In this document: piece after piece, positions 25,915 through 34,902 of the stretch
How the letters are laid out: each line of letters starts with the position of its first letter
Position numbering within the stretch: position 1 is the stretch's first letter
Assembly: GCF_014192715.1 (NCBI RefSeq)
Contig: NZ_JACHYH010000012.1
Coordinates: 1 to 62,762, forward strand
Origin: Luteibacter sp. Sphag1AF
Lineage (GTDB): Bacteria; Pseudomonadota; Gammaproteobacteria; Xanthomonadales; Rhodanobacteraceae
DNA length: 62,762 bases
Reading direction: 5' to 3'
Made by a program: the position numbers and the translations under genes
The notes under the pieces: model-generated
Databases searched by the model: none
Told to the model about the DNA's origin: nothing
Seen by the model: the letters and a program-made list of their open reading frames with translations, nothing else

Positions 25915-28900
25915 ATGAATAGCCGAATCCGCGCCAAACTCTTGCCGCTTGCCATCGCATCGCTGCTGGCCGGCGCTCCCGCCTTCGCACAGGACACTTC
26001 GTCGGCCATCAGCGGCCGCGTCGTGGACGCTTCCGGCAAGCCGGTTGCGAACGCCACCGTCAAGGTGGTGCATGAGCCGTCCGGTACCACGAAGATCGTG
26101 ACCACCGATGCCGACGGTCGTTACGCCGCACAGGGTCTGCGCGTCGGTGGCCCGTTCGATGTGGTCGCTACGAGCGCTGGCGGTCAGCAGGTTGCTGAAC
26201 AGCACGACGTGTACCTCGCTTTGTCGCAGAACACGGCTATCAATCTCAGCCCGGCTGCTGCGCAGGGCGCACAGTCGCTGGAAGGCGTCACGGTCTCGGC
26301 GAGCTCGCTGGCCAGCACCTTCTCGCCGGACAACAAGGGTCTGACGACCAACCTGTCCCGTCGCGAACTCGAAGCCGTGCCGACCCCGAACCGCTCGATC
26401 CAGGACATTGCCCGTCTTGATCCGCGCGTGCAGATTTCGGATCGTGACCGCGGCCAGATCTCGGCTCTGGGCCAGAACTTCCGTTACAACTCGATCACCA
26501 TTGACTCGGTCAGCGCGGGCGACCCGTTCGGCCTGGAAGACAACGGCCTGGCCAGCGTCGGTTCGCCGATCTCGCAGGACACGATCGAGGAATACAACAT
26601 CTCCACCGCCAACTACGACGTGGCTGCCCGCCGCGGCGTCGGTGCCAGCATCAATGCTGTGACCAAGAGCGGTACCAACGAATTCCACGGCTCGGTCTAC
26701 TATGCGTTCCAGAACACGAACGACATGGTTGGCGAACTGCGCAACTCGTCGGGTCAGTCGTCCAAGTACAACGGCTTTGACAAGAACTGGACGGCCGGCG
26801 CCACCGTTGGCGGCCCGATCATCAAGGACAAGCTGTTCTTCTTCGCAGGTTATGAAGAAGCCAAGAAGACTGGCGTAGGCACCAGCTACGGCCCGCGTGA
26901 CTCCAGCGCCGCCAACCCGGTGCAGGGTCTGACCAACGCTCAGGTTCAGCAGATCACCAACCTGGCGACCCAGCTCGGTCTGAAGCCGGGTAACTACACC
27001 GACAAGTTCGACATGGTCGACAAGCGGTCGCTGATCAAGTTCGACTGGAACATCACCGACAGCCATCGCGCCACGTTCCGTTACAACCGCACGAAGGAAA
27101 ACCAGCCGATCGCCACGGCCGGCGGTACCACGTACCTCAACCTGAGCAGCGACTGGTACTACAAGAACCGCGACAACAAGAGCTACACCCTCAACTTCTA
27201 CGACGACTGGAACGAAACGTTCTCGACCGAAGCCGCCATTTCGTACTCCACGTACGACCAGGGCCGTTCGTCGCTGGTGGGTGGCGCTCAGCCGTACATC
27301 CAGGTGTATCCGGGTAACGACGCTGCCACCGGCGGTGTCAACGTTGCCATCGGCACCGAGCCGAGCAGCCAGGTCAATGCGCTGAAGGTGAAGACCTGGA
27401 ACGCGTTCCTTGCTGCCACCGTGTACCTGGACGACCACACCCTGAAGGGCGGCGTCGACTTTGAGCAGGACGACTACTACAACGCGTTCCTGCAGCGCGC
27501 TTATGGTTCGTACCAGTTCAACCTGAACCAGTTCGCGAATGGCGGTTGGTACAACTACCAGCTGAAGACTCCGGTCAATGGCTACAGCCTCGACGACGTG
27601 GCTGCCCGCTACAAGCTCAACCAGTACGGCCTGTTCCTGCAGGACACCTGGCAGGTCACCCCGGCGCTGTCGCTGCAGTACGGCGTGCGTCTTGATATTC
27701 CGCTAACCAACGACAAGCCGCTTGAGAATCCGTGCTTCGCCGCTGCTCCGGGCAAGTCGTTCACGGCTTACAACGCAAACGGTTCGGTTGCATGCGTCGC
27801 TGCGAAGGGCGGCTTCGGCTACTCCAACAGCACCACGATCAACGGCAACCGCGTTGTTCAGCCGCGTCTCTCGTTCAACTACGCTTTCGACACCGAGCGC
27901 ATGACCCAGCTGCGCGGTGGCGCTGGCCTGTTCATCGCCAACGGCCCGAGCGTGTGGCTGTCCAACTCGTACGCCAACAACGGTTTCAACGTTGGTACGT
28001 ACAACGTGACCGACAATGCCAGCGGCCTGCCGGGTTCCAACCTTGCTGGCGTCGGCGCGAAGCCGGCTCCGAGCTACGACCCGAACAACCCGATCACCCC
28101 GGGCACCTCGCGCGTCCTCGGTTCGTCTTCCGCGAAGATGGCTGTCGACACCGTCGACCGCGACTTCAAGCAGCCGACCGTGTGGAAGATGAGCCTGGCC
28201 GTCGATCACGAACTGCCGTGGATGGGCATCGTCGCGTCGCTTGAGTGGATCCACCTCAAGGTCCGTGACGGCATCCTGTACCAGAACATCAACCTTGGCG
28301 CGCCGACCGGCACGACCCAGGATGGTCGCAACATCTATTGGGGCCCGACGCTGCTCAACGGCGCACTGTCGAACTCCTCGACCAACGAGCGTTACAACTC
28401 GAACCAGGCCTTTGACCGTTCGGTCACGCGTCTGACCAACACCAGCAAGGGCAAGTCGGACAACGTCACGCTGTCGTTCAAGAAGGCGTTCTCGGACAGC
28501 TGGTTCGGCGCCGTTGGTTTCAGCTGGAACCGCGCAACGGACGTCAACCCGGGTACCTCGAGCGTTGCCTCGTCGAACTACCAGGGCAACGTCTGGACGA
28601 ACCCGAACGAAGACAAGGCGACCACCTCGCTGTACTCGATCCCGAAGCGCGTCCTGGCTTCGCTGAGCTGGCAGCATCGCTTCTTCGGCGACTACGCCAC
28701 GACGATCAGTGCGACCTACGACGGTCACTCCGGTTCGCCGTATAGCTGGGTGTTCGGTAGCGACGTCAACGGTGACGGCTACGCCCGCGACCTGGCGTAC
28801 ATCCCGTCCTCGGTCAACGACGTGAAGTGGGCCGCCAAGGTCACCGACACCATGAAGCAGCAGTTCATGGACTACGTGAACAGCGACGGCTACCTCAGCT

Positions 28901-29274
28901 CGCACAAGGGTGGTGTCGCCGGCCGCAACGCCACGCGCGCTCCCTGGCTGAACCAGCTGGACCTGTCGTTCCGTCAGGAAATCCCGGGCCTGTTCGATGG
29001 CAACAAGGGTGTGGTGTCGCTCGACATCTACAACTTCACGAACATGGTCAACAAGAAGTGGGGCGTGGAGCGTCGCGCCACCTTCCCGGGCATCCGTTCG
29101 CTGGCTGACGCCGTCGTCGATGCCAATGGCAAGTACGTGTATGACATCTCGGCTTCCAAGTACAAGGATGCCGCCGGCAACTACATCCCGAACAGCACGC
29201 CGCTGCCGGTCAATGAGTCGCTGAGCCCGTCGCAGCGCTGGTCCGCCATGCTGACCGTCAAGTACACGTTCTAA
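25915..29274 (+). CDS. Oar-like TonB-dependent receptor
   Basis: A 1119-residue outer-membrane protein with a signal peptide (residues 1-25, ending PAFAQ). An N-terminal carboxypeptidase regulatory-like domain (about 29-110, SGRVVDASGKPVANATVKVV) is followed by the plug region (RRELEAVPTPNRSIQDIARLD) and a long beta-barrel ending in aromatic VKYTF, the normal outer-membrane C-terminus. Such Oar-like receptors are abundant in Xanthomonadales and Myxococcus; ligands are mostly unknown. The codon bias is strong, suggesting high expression. Ends in an efficient terminator at 29306-29336. The TonB box was not identified. Confidence 0.93.
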   Translation: MNSRIRAKLLPLAIASLLAGAPAFAQDTSSAISGRVVDASGKPVANATVKVVHEPSGTTKIVTTDADGRYAAQGLRVGGPFDVVATSAGGQQVAEQHDVYLALSQNTAINLSPAAAQGAQSLEGVTVSASSLASTFSPDNKGLTTNLSRRELEAVPTPNRSIQDIARLDPRVQISDRDRGQISALGQNFRYNSITIDSVSAGDPFGLEDNGLASVGSPISQDTIEEYNISTANYDVAARRGVGASINAVTKSGTNEFHGSVYYAFQNTNDMVGELRNSSGQSSKYNGFDKNWTAGATVGGPIIKDKLFFFAGYEEAKKTGVGTSYGPRDSSAANPVQGLTNAQVQQITNLATQLGLKPGNYTDKFDMVDKRSLIKFDWNITDSHRATFRYNRTKENQPIATAGGTTYLNLSSDWYYKNRDNKSYTLNFYDDWNETFSTEAAISYSTYDQGRSSLVGGAQPYIQVYPGNDAATGGVNVAIGTEPSSQVNALKVKTWNAFLAATVYLDDHTLKGGVDFEQDDYYNAFLQRAYGSYQFNLNQFANGGWYNYQLKTPVNGYSLDDVAARYKLNQYGLFLQDTWQVTPALSLQYGVRLDIPLTNDKPLENPCFAAAPGKSFTAYNANGSVACVAAKGGFGYSNSTTINGNRVVQPRLSFNYAFDTERMTQLRGGAGLFIANGPSVWLSNSYANNGFNVGTYNVTDNASGLPGSNLAGVGAKPAPSYDPNNPITPGTSRVLGSSSAKMAVDTVDRDFKQPTVWKMSLAVDHELPWMGIVASLEWIHLKVRDGILYQNINLGAPTGTTQDGRNIYWGPTLLNGALSNSSTNERYNSNQAFDRSVTRLTNTSKGKSDNVTLSFKKAFSDSWFGAVGFSWNRATDVNPGTSSVASSNYQGNVWTNPNEDKATTSLYSIPKRVLASLSWQHRFFGDYATTISATYDGHSGSPYSWVFGSDVNGDGYARDLAYIPSSVNDVKWAAKVTDTMKQQFMDYVNSDGYLSSHKGGVAGRNATRAPWLNQLDLSFRQEIPGLFDGNKGVVSLDIYNFTNMVNKKWGVERRATFPGIRSLADAVVDANGKYVYDISASKYKDAAGNYIPNSTPLPVNESLSPSQRWSAMLTVKYTF

Positions 29275-29305
29275 GGTTCACCCCTTAAGAACTTGCGACA
29301 TGAAA

Positions 29306-29336
29306 GCCGGCGCCCTTGTGGCGCCGGTTTTTTTTG
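29306..29336 (+). terminator. Intrinsic terminator of the Oar-like receptor gene
   Basis: Stem GCCGGCGCC (29306-29314)/GGCGCCGGT (29320-29328) with loop CTTGT and a run of eight T. Strong. Confidence 0.93.
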
Positions 29337-29470
29337 GCCCGGAAATGGCCAGTCTGGCGGCAGCCTGAATAGGCTGCTTGACCCCGTGCCGGGCGCGCGT
29401 GATCCTAAGCGGTCGGCTCCCGTACCGGAGCCGGGTTCACCGCTAAGACGCGGTCAGGAGAAGTAATTCA

Positions 29471-30871
29471 ATGAGTGCAAATCAAGCCACGGCAACTGTC
29501 CCGGGTAAAACGGTAAGTGCCCGTATCTCGCCGGCCGGTGGCCTGGACATCCTTTCCCGCAACGAAGTCGCGCGTCTGCGCGATGCAAGCGGGTCGGGTC
29601 TGCATGCGCTGCTGCGCCGCTGTGCGCTGGCCGTGCTGACGTCGGGCAACCTCAGTGATGACCCGGGTACGCTCTTCGAGCAGTACCCCGATTTCGACAT
29701 CCAGGTGCTGCAGGAAGATCGCGGCATCAAGATCGAACTCAAGAACGCCCCCGATCAGGCTTTCGTCGACGGCCGCATCATCCGCGGCATCAACGAGCTT
29801 CTGGTGGCTGTCGTTCGCGACATCGTTTATGTCGCCACGCAGCTGGAAGCGGGCAATTTTGATCTGGACGACACCGTCGGCATCACCCATGCCGTGTTCG
29901 AAATCCTGCGCAACGCACGCATGATGCGTCCGCAGGTCGATCCCAATCTTGTGGTTTGCTGGGGTGGTCACTCCATCAACCGCGATGAGTACGAATACAC
30001 CAAGCGTGTGGGCTATCAGCTTGGCCTGCGCAGCATGGACATCTGCACGGGTTGCGGCCCGGGTGCGATGAAGGGCCCGATGAAGGGCGCCACCATCGCG
30101 CACGCGAAGCAGCGTCGTCGCGGCAACCGTTATATCGGTATTACCGAGCCGGGCATCATTGCGGCCGAATCGCCGAACCCGATCGTGAACAATCTGGTCA
30201 TCATGCCGGATATCGAAAAGCGCCTTGAGGCGTTCGTTCGTCTGGGTCACGGCATCATCGTGTTCCCCGGTGGCGTCGGCACGGCGGAAGAAATCCTCTA
30301 CATGCTGGGCATCCTGCTGCATCCGGATAACCAGGGCCGACCGTTCCCGCTGATCTTCACGGGTCCGAAGGCGTCGTCGGCGTATTTCGAGCAGATTGAC
30401 CGCTTCCTTCGCCTGGCGCTGGGTGATGACGTGGCGAAGCACTACCAGATCATCGTCGACGACCCGGAAGCTGTGGCGCACGCCATGGTGTCGGGTATCG
30501 ACAAGGTCCGGAATCATCGCCTCGACAACAAGGACGCCTTCTTCTTCAACTGGGCACTGAACATTCCGCTGGCCTTCCAGCGTCCGTTCCGTCCCACTCA
30601 TGAAGCGATGGCTGGCCTCGTGCTTCACCGCGGCCGTCCGCGCCACGAACTGGCGGCCGATCTGCGTCGCGCGTTCTCCGGCATCGTGGCGGGCAACGTG
30701 AAGGAAGAGGGCGTTCGCGCCATCGAGCAGAACGGCCCGTTCGTGATCGACGGCGAGGCAGACATCATGGTGGCACTGGACGACCTGCTCAAGGCATTCG
30801 TCGTGCAGCACCGCATGAAGCTGCCCGGTGGCACGGCCTACGAGCCGTGCTACGTCGTGCGCACTGCCTGA
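29471..30871 (+). CDS. ppnN: Nucleotide 5'-monophosphate nucleosidase PpnN (LOG family)
   Basis: A 466-residue cytosolic protein of the YgdH/PpnN type, which hydrolyses purine and pyrimidine nucleoside monophosphates to base and ribose 5-phosphate and is regulated by (p)ppGpp. The LOG-family signature PGGVGTAEE is at 266-274, and CTGCGPGAMKGPMKGA (192-207) is the nucleotide-binding loop. The N-terminal 120 residues and C-terminal 100 match the longer PpnN form, not the short plant LOG type. ATG 29471 has AGGAG about 9 bp upstream. Confidence 0.94.
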   Translation: MSANQATATVPGKTVSARISPAGGLDILSRNEVARLRDASGSGLHALLRRCALAVLTSGNLSDDPGTLFEQYPDFDIQVLQEDRGIKIELKNAPDQAFVDGRIIRGINELLVAVVRDIVYVATQLEAGNFDLDDTVGITHAVFEILRNARMMRPQVDPNLVVCWGGHSINRDEYEYTKRVGYQLGLRSMDICTGCGPGAMKGPMKGATIAHAKQRRRGNRYIGITEPGIIAAESPNPIVNNLVIMPDIEKRLEAFVRLGHGIIVFPGGVGTAEEILYMLGILLHPDNQGRPFPLIFTGPKASSAYFEQIDRFLRLALGDDVAKHYQIIVDDPEAVAHAMVSGIDKVRNHRLDNKDAFFFNWALNIPLAFQRPFRPTHEAMAGLVLHRGRPRHELAADLRRAFSGIVAGNVKEEGVRAIEQNGPFVIDGEADIMVALDDLLKAFVVQHRMKLPGGTAYEPCYVVRTA

Positions 30872-30882
30872 TATGTAACAAA

Positions 30883-30907
30883 GACGCGGCCCGTTCGGCG
30901 CCGCGTC
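30883..30907. terminator. Hairpin between convergent ppnN and the small gene
   Basis: GACGCGGC (30883-30890)/GCCGCGTC (30900-30907). The right arm overlaps the last two bases of the following minus-strand gene. There is no clear U-run on the plus strand, and only TTTGTT on the minus. Weak to moderate terminator. Confidence 0.5.
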
Positions 30908-31115
30908 AGTTGGCCCACTCCAGGCGATCGACGATCGCCTGGACGTCCGAGGCTACCGCTGGCGCACTGCTGCCTCGCGCCCTGAAAGACCGTCCCGCCA
31001 CTTCGATAGCTGCAAAATACTCATCGCGTTCTGCGTCGTAGCGGATATCGGCCCGGTATCCCTTGTAGATGAAAACGTGGTCATTCACAGGCTTTCCCGC
31101 TTGCTCCTCAGGCAT
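30906..31115 (-). CDS. Hypothetical small protein, HicB-like fold possible
   Basis: 69-residue soluble protein. The stretch FIYKGYRADIRYDAERDEYFAA resembles the start of HicB antitoxin-like domains, but the rest is too short and no HicA toxin lies beside it. An in-frame GTG at 31085 is another possible start, shortening the protein by 10 residues. The AAGG near 31121 is close to ATG 31115. Transcribed convergently with ppnN. Function unknown. Confidence 0.6.
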   Translation of the reverse strand: MPEEQAGKPVNDHVFIYKGYRADIRYDAERDEYFAAIEVAGRSFRARGSSAPAVASDVQAIVDRLEWAN

Positions 31116-31263
31116 TTACCTTGCTGAGGTGAGTGTGGGCGCCAGGTGACGGATGGCCGTCTGTTTGCTGAACGTATGCGCGGCAGCCGGGTTGTGCGTC
31201 ACACGCTCTAGACGCGTGCAAGGGCGACGATGCAGTTACCCAACATGCATCGGAGTCACGCAC

Positions 31264-31419
31264 ATGATCGTCACCATTCTTCTCGTGATTCTGGTTCTCG
31301 CCCTGGTCGGCGGCTTGCCCACATGGGGCTATTCGCGTTCGTGGGGTTACGGCCCTTCGGGCGGTATCGGCGTGATTCTCGCCATTCTTCTTGTGTGCTG
31401 GCTGCTTGGCGTCATCTGA
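31264..31419 (+). CDS. DUF3309-family small membrane protein
   Basis: A 51-residue hydrophobic protein with two membrane helices flanking a central Gly/Trp/Tyr segment (GGLPTWGYSRSWGYGPSG), the recognisable DUF3309 pattern. Family members are frequent in proteobacteria and possibly stress-linked, but without a known role. ATG 31264 is chosen because the helix begins there; an in-frame start at 31153 would add residues of no family match. Confidence 0.8.
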   Translation: MIVTILLVILVLALVGGLPTWGYSRSWGYGPSGGIGVILAILLVCWLLGVI

Positions 31420-31423
31420 CCCC

Positions 31424-31555
31424 GTGCCGCACGAACATCGTAAAGTCCGCGAGACCGACAAGGGATTGCCAGGTGAGCCGCCGGGCGACCTCCCGGAGGA
31501 TCCTGTAGAGCGCCCGGGCCCTGATCCGGACACGGACGGCGTGCCGCCCCAGTAA
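31424..31555 (+). CDS. Proline-rich 43-residue hypothetical protein
   Basis: Frame from GTG 31424 to TAA 31553-31555, 4 bp after the DUF3309 stop. The product is Pro/Asp/Glu-rich (starts VPHEHRKVRETDKGLPGEP), hydrophilic, with no signal sequence. Composition and close spacing to DUF3309 suggest it is real, but the start codon is uncertain and no family is recognised. Confidence 0.4.
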   Translation: MPHEHRKVRETDKGLPGEPPGDLPEDPVERPGPDPDTDGVPPQ

Positions 31556-31561
31556 GGCGCT

Positions 31562-32536
31562 TCATGCCTTTTCAGAGGCCGCTGGCGAGTGGTGGGGAAT
31601 ATCAGGGGCCTGGGGCCGGATCGGAAATGCCCCAGGTGCTGCAATAGGCGCGTTGAGTTCCACGAGGTTGCGGATCAAGCGCGCTCCTTCAACGATTTCT
31701 GGAAAATCCATGCAAATGACGCCGTAGCGTCCGGGAGGTGCGTGGGTTACGAAGTTCAGCAGTCGCGGATTGATCGTGGATGCCACCTGCGCCGGCGTAA
31801 ATGGCGACATGCCATTGCAGAAGTTCAGGTACAGCGTGCGCAGGTTGGAATCCTCCGACGCCTTGCGCAAAACGGGCTCCACCAGACTGGTGAACTTCGG
31901 GAAAATCTGGCCGCCGAAAGCCCCCATGTTCCATTTGTCCTGCACCACGAACGTGATGCCTGCCTTGTTGGTATGGCGAAACGCGGTGTCGTCGGGCCAG
32001 TGCGTGGCGTCAATGCCGAGGGGTGGCGCGTCGAAGCGGCGCAGCAGGATCAGTCGCCCGCGCACATCGCTCAGGCGGGGGAGGTCGTCTGCCGGATGAA
32101 GCAGGCTGGGGATCGCACCGAGGTTGGCTGCTGCTGCCTGGGCAAAGGCGCCCATGGTTTGCGCGGCCGGCTTCTTTTCCTCGTTTTTCAGCGACAAAAC
32201 GATGCATTCGCTGGGATGTGAGGTCAGCCAGTTAGCGCAGTCCGTCACTATCTCGCTGAATGTAATGGGGAACATGATGGTCCCGTGGCACCCGGTGAGG
32301 GTGTTGGGTCCGGTGAGGCGGCAGCGGATATCAAGAAAGCGGATGCCGCGATCCAACTGCTCGAAGAGCGTGAGTGACTGCGTCTGCGCCCACTCCTCGC
32401 CGGTCTGGCGCTTACGCTTGGATATCCAGTACGACAGGCTGTCGTGCGTGCCCGGTAGTGTGAGTTCCGAGAGCAGATGAGAATCCTCAATGCTGCTCAT
32501 CCACGTTGTTGCGGGCCATCCACTCGAACCGGGCAT
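31562..32536 (-). CDS. Phosphatidylinositol-specific phospholipase C-like protein
   Basis: 324-residue protein with the PI-PLC X-domain layout. A first catalytic His is at 31 (LPGTHDSLSYW), the D/R pair is in FLDIRCRL (69, 71), and a second His at 84 (GCHGTIMFP). Bacterial members cleave phosphatidylinositol or related lipids. The N-terminus lacks an evident signal peptide, so the site of action is unclear. ATG 32536 has a purine-rich AAGGGGAAGG site. It ends just past the small proline-rich gene on the other strand. Confidence 0.82.
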   Translation of the reverse strand: MPGSSGWPATTWMSSIEDSHLLSELTLPGTHDSLSYWISKRKRQTGEEWAQTQSLTLFEQLDRGIRFLDIRCRLTGPNTLTGCHGTIMFPITFSEIVTDCANWLTSHPSECIVLSLKNEEKKPAAQTMGAFAQAAAANLGAIPSLLHPADDLPRLSDVRGRLILLRRFDAPPLGIDATHWPDDTAFRHTNKAGITFVVQDKWNMGAFGGQIFPKFTSLVEPVLRKASEDSNLRTLYLNFCNGMSPFTPAQVASTINPRLLNFVTHAPPGRYGVICMDFPEIVEGARLIRNLVELNAPIAAPGAFPIRPQAPDIPHHSPAASEKA

Positions 32537-32701
32537 GCTGCCTTCCCCTTATGGGTCGCGCGTCCCAACGGACGTCGCAGTTCAAGGCTATAGCGGGAAA
32601 AAGCCGGCGAATCCGCGTTTTTGGCCGAAAACGAAGCGTTCACATACGACCGATCCTGCGCGCGAAACGCCAGAGGCGCATCGCGCACAGGGAGGGCCCG
32701 A

Positions 32702-33553
32702 TTACTTCGAGGCCGGGAGATTCAGGAAGGGGGTGCTGCCTGCCAGCTGATAAACCGGCAGTTTGCCGTCCCACTTCTCGATGGCGTTGAGTTCCGCGAC
32801 GCCCGGGTTGTTGCGCAACGCTTCACCACGCAGGCTGATTGCCTTGGCTTCTGCTTCGGCAAGCGCGAGGCGCGCGTTGGCCTGTCCCTGTGCTTCAGCT
32901 TCCACCTTCTGCGCTTCTGCCTGGGCCTGTGCAACTTCGTTCTTGCGCTGCTCGGCCATCTGCGTGGCCTGGATCTTCGCGTTGATCGAATTGACCACGT
33001 TTTCCGGAAGGTTGAGCTTGCCGACCCAATAGACCTTCTCGACAACCAGGCCAATGCCGGCCACTTCTTTGCGGACTTCTTCTTCGACCGACTGGATCAG
33101 CTGCGCCTTGCCTTTGCCGTATACCGATTCCACACCCATGTTCGACGCCTGCCGCACCAGTGCATCGCGCACCATGTTGCGCAGATACAGATCGGTGATT
33201 TCGTCTACGCCCTTGCGGTAAGTCTGGAAAAGTTTGGTCACCTTGGACGGATCGACGTGATAGGTGATGCCGACATCGGCATTCACCGTCAGGCCCTCGA
33301 TCGTGCCGAAAGTCAGCGACTCGTCTTCACGCTGTTCGCGCGACCAGACTTTCGTCTGCGTGTAAGTTGGGAACGTGTACAGCTCTTCGTTCCAGCCGAT
33401 CCAGTAACGGCCCGGTGGAAGCTCCTGCAACTGCACGCCCTTGTCGCTGCCATACAGATTGAACTTGATACCGACGTTGCCAGCGGGAACCTTGGAGCAG
33501 GCTGCCAGCATCATGATCGCCAGCAGGCCGATCCATTGCGTAATGCGCTTCAT
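32702..33553 (-). CDS. SPFH/band-7 (prohibitin-like) lipoprotein
   Basis: 283-residue membrane-anchored protein. A lipoprotein signal peptide ends in LAAC, cysteine 19. The SPFH/band-7 domain (about 30-190) is followed by an alanine/glutamate-rich coiled coil (AQAQAEAQKVEAEAQGQANAR region) and a short tail. Relatives scaffold membrane microdomains and may control proteases. Its ATG overlaps the TGA of the upstream small membrane gene (33550) by 4 bp, so the two are coupled. Confidence 0.88.
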   Translation of the reverse strand: MKRITQWIGLLAIMMLAACSKVPAGNVGIKFNLYGSDKGVQLQELPPGRYWIGWNEELYTFPTYTQTKVWSREQREDESLTFGTIEGLTVNADVGITYHVDPSKVTKLFQTYRKGVDEITDLYLRNMVRDALVRQASNMGVESVYGKGKAQLIQSVEEEVRKEVAGIGLVVEKVYWVGKLNLPENVVNSINAKIQATQMAEQRKNEVAQAQAEAQKVEAEAQGQANARLALAEAEAKAISLRGEALRNNPGVAELNAIEKWDGKLPVYQLAGSTPFLNLPASK

Positions 33554-33780
33554 TTATTGCTTTCCTTGATGGTAGCCGGCCGGGCAAGCCGGAAATACGT
33601 CACCGCGCAGAGCGCCAGGCCGGCAGCGACGCCGACCAGCACAGACACGGTGGATCGATCCGAAATCAGCCAGGGGCCGACGAATCCCAGATAGATGGCC
33701 CATGCTGCAACCAGCAGCACGATGGTGAGGCGGCGTCCGCGCGCCTTGATGGTGGTTTTGCTCGCTAAATCATCATTCAT
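33550..33780 (-). CDS. Small two-helix membrane protein (76 aa)
   Basis: Hypothetical inner-membrane protein with two hydrophobic segments (LTIVLLVAAWAIYLGFVGPW and VSVLVGVAAGLALCAVTYF). ATG 33780 lies at the natural start of the domain, and longer in-frame starts further upstream are not supported. It overlaps the SPFH lipoprotein gene by 4 bp (ATGA). Likely partner of that protein, by analogy with coupled small membrane genes; this is inference. Confidence 0.75.
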   Translation of the reverse strand: MNDDLASKTTIKARGRRLTIVLLVAAWAIYLGFVGPWLISDRSTVSVLVGVAAGLALCAVTYFRLARPATIKESNK

Positions 33781-34174
33781 GACTTGTCCCTTCCATGCAG
33801 AATGAAGCGGAGTGTCCATGGATTGCGGCGCGAATCCTGGCGACCCTGAGTGCGGGACGCGGCTAATGGAGCACCGCTCATCCCGCGGTACGCCTGCGCG
33901 ATGGCATTGCTTCAAATACCCGTGGTACCCCTTTGCTTTACCCCGTGGTGTGCGAGATCGCCTTTGCCGGCGCACATTTTGACCGACGCCGAAAATCAAG
34001 CGGCGTGTGTCGCTACAAATACCGCACACCAGGTCATCAACTTTATTATTCCCGGTTGCTTTGCGTCCAGTGGCGGCAGGGTGCGGGTGAGCGGATCGGT
34101 ATCCTCGCTCTGAGGCAGACAATCCCCTTATTGAATCTGCACTAGACTCACCCGACTACGCAGGGGGGGAGAGT
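33781..34174. other. Spacer of 394 bp with no gene found
   Basis: No open frame with a start and protein-like composition is seen on either strand. It holds the divergent promoter area between the small membrane protein and the first gene of the tandem array. I saw no terminator or repeat. Confidence 0.4.
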
Positions 34175-34705
34175 ATGGGGAATTGGTATTGGCTCAAGCG
34201 AGCGAGGCTTGGCTTCCTGTTTTTGTTGCCGTCCAGCCATGCGGCAAGCACGGAAGTTGTGACTTACTTGAAAAAGATGGCAGTTGCGTTTTTATCGGTC
34301 TCGATCTTTTTGTCTGGGGTGGCGTTGGCTCAGCCTCAGCCCTCAGGTGCTGATGAAGCAATCAGGGCGGATAACGAGGGGGGATATCCGCAGCTTCCGG
34401 CCTTGAGGGCTGACGAAGTAGTCGAAAAGGGGCGGGATTTCGCGTTTTGCTCCGAATCGGACTGCTATCTGACGGCAGAGCAGTTCCGGGCGCTTAGCAA
34501 TGCAGCGAAGCTCTATAAGAAAGATATGCCGCAGGGCACACCCGCCAGTATGGTGGTGAGCATTGAGAGTGGACTGATCAGCGCAACCGCTTTCCCAAAA
34601 AGCGCGAGACCGACCGACTTCGGCTCCGCAGGGGATGTCATGGCTATCACGTATCTGTTTGATGCCACGGGTGAGCATGTGGTCAAGCAATTCTACAATC
34701 GCTAG
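34175..34705 (+). CDS. Tandem paralogue 1: small exported protein of unknown function
   Basis: First of four related genes. The mature part starts near AQPQPSGADEAIRADNEGG and contains FCSESDCYLTAEQFRALSNA, with two Cys spaced by four residues, and ends in ATGEHVVKQFYNR. Copies 2-4 have the same layout. The N-terminus is uncertain: ATG 34175 gives a long leader with two hydrophobic stretches, whereas GTG 34259 gives a clean signal peptide aligned with the starts of the other copies. GGAAG lies only 2 bp before that GTG. It is the most diverged at the 5' end, which lacks the conserved leader unit. No family recognised. Confidence 0.7.
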   Translation: MGNWYWLKRARLGFLFLLPSSHAASTEVVTYLKKMAVAFLSVSIFLSGVALAQPQPSGADEAIRADNEGGYPQLPALRADEVVEKGRDFAFCSESDCYLTAEQFRALSNAAKLYKKDMPQGTPASMVVSIESGLISATAFPKSARPTDFGSAGDVMAITYLFDATGEHVVKQFYNR

Positions 34706-34902
34706 GCGGGCCATCCCCGGCTGGTTGCTCTCCAGCGATCCGCTTCCGGCGCTTTATGTCGCCGTGAGCATTGATGGTTGGCGAGGCCATTGAGTGGATG
34801 GATGAAGTGGAAGGGCCGGGCAAGCTGGAGTCAAAGGCGGCGACGGCGAAATATTCGCGGACGGCTTTCCATGATGCGCGCGGCCATATTGCAAGGAGTT
34901 AT

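Noticed and set aside
25888-27438. 516-aa minus-strand frame opposite the Oar-like receptor
   Set aside because: Valine/arginine-rich shadow of a highly biased coding region.
30906-31115. HicB antitoxin of a toxin-antitoxin pair
   Set aside because: The likeness is limited to about 20 residues, the protein is short and no HicA partner lies beside it. Kept as hypothetical.
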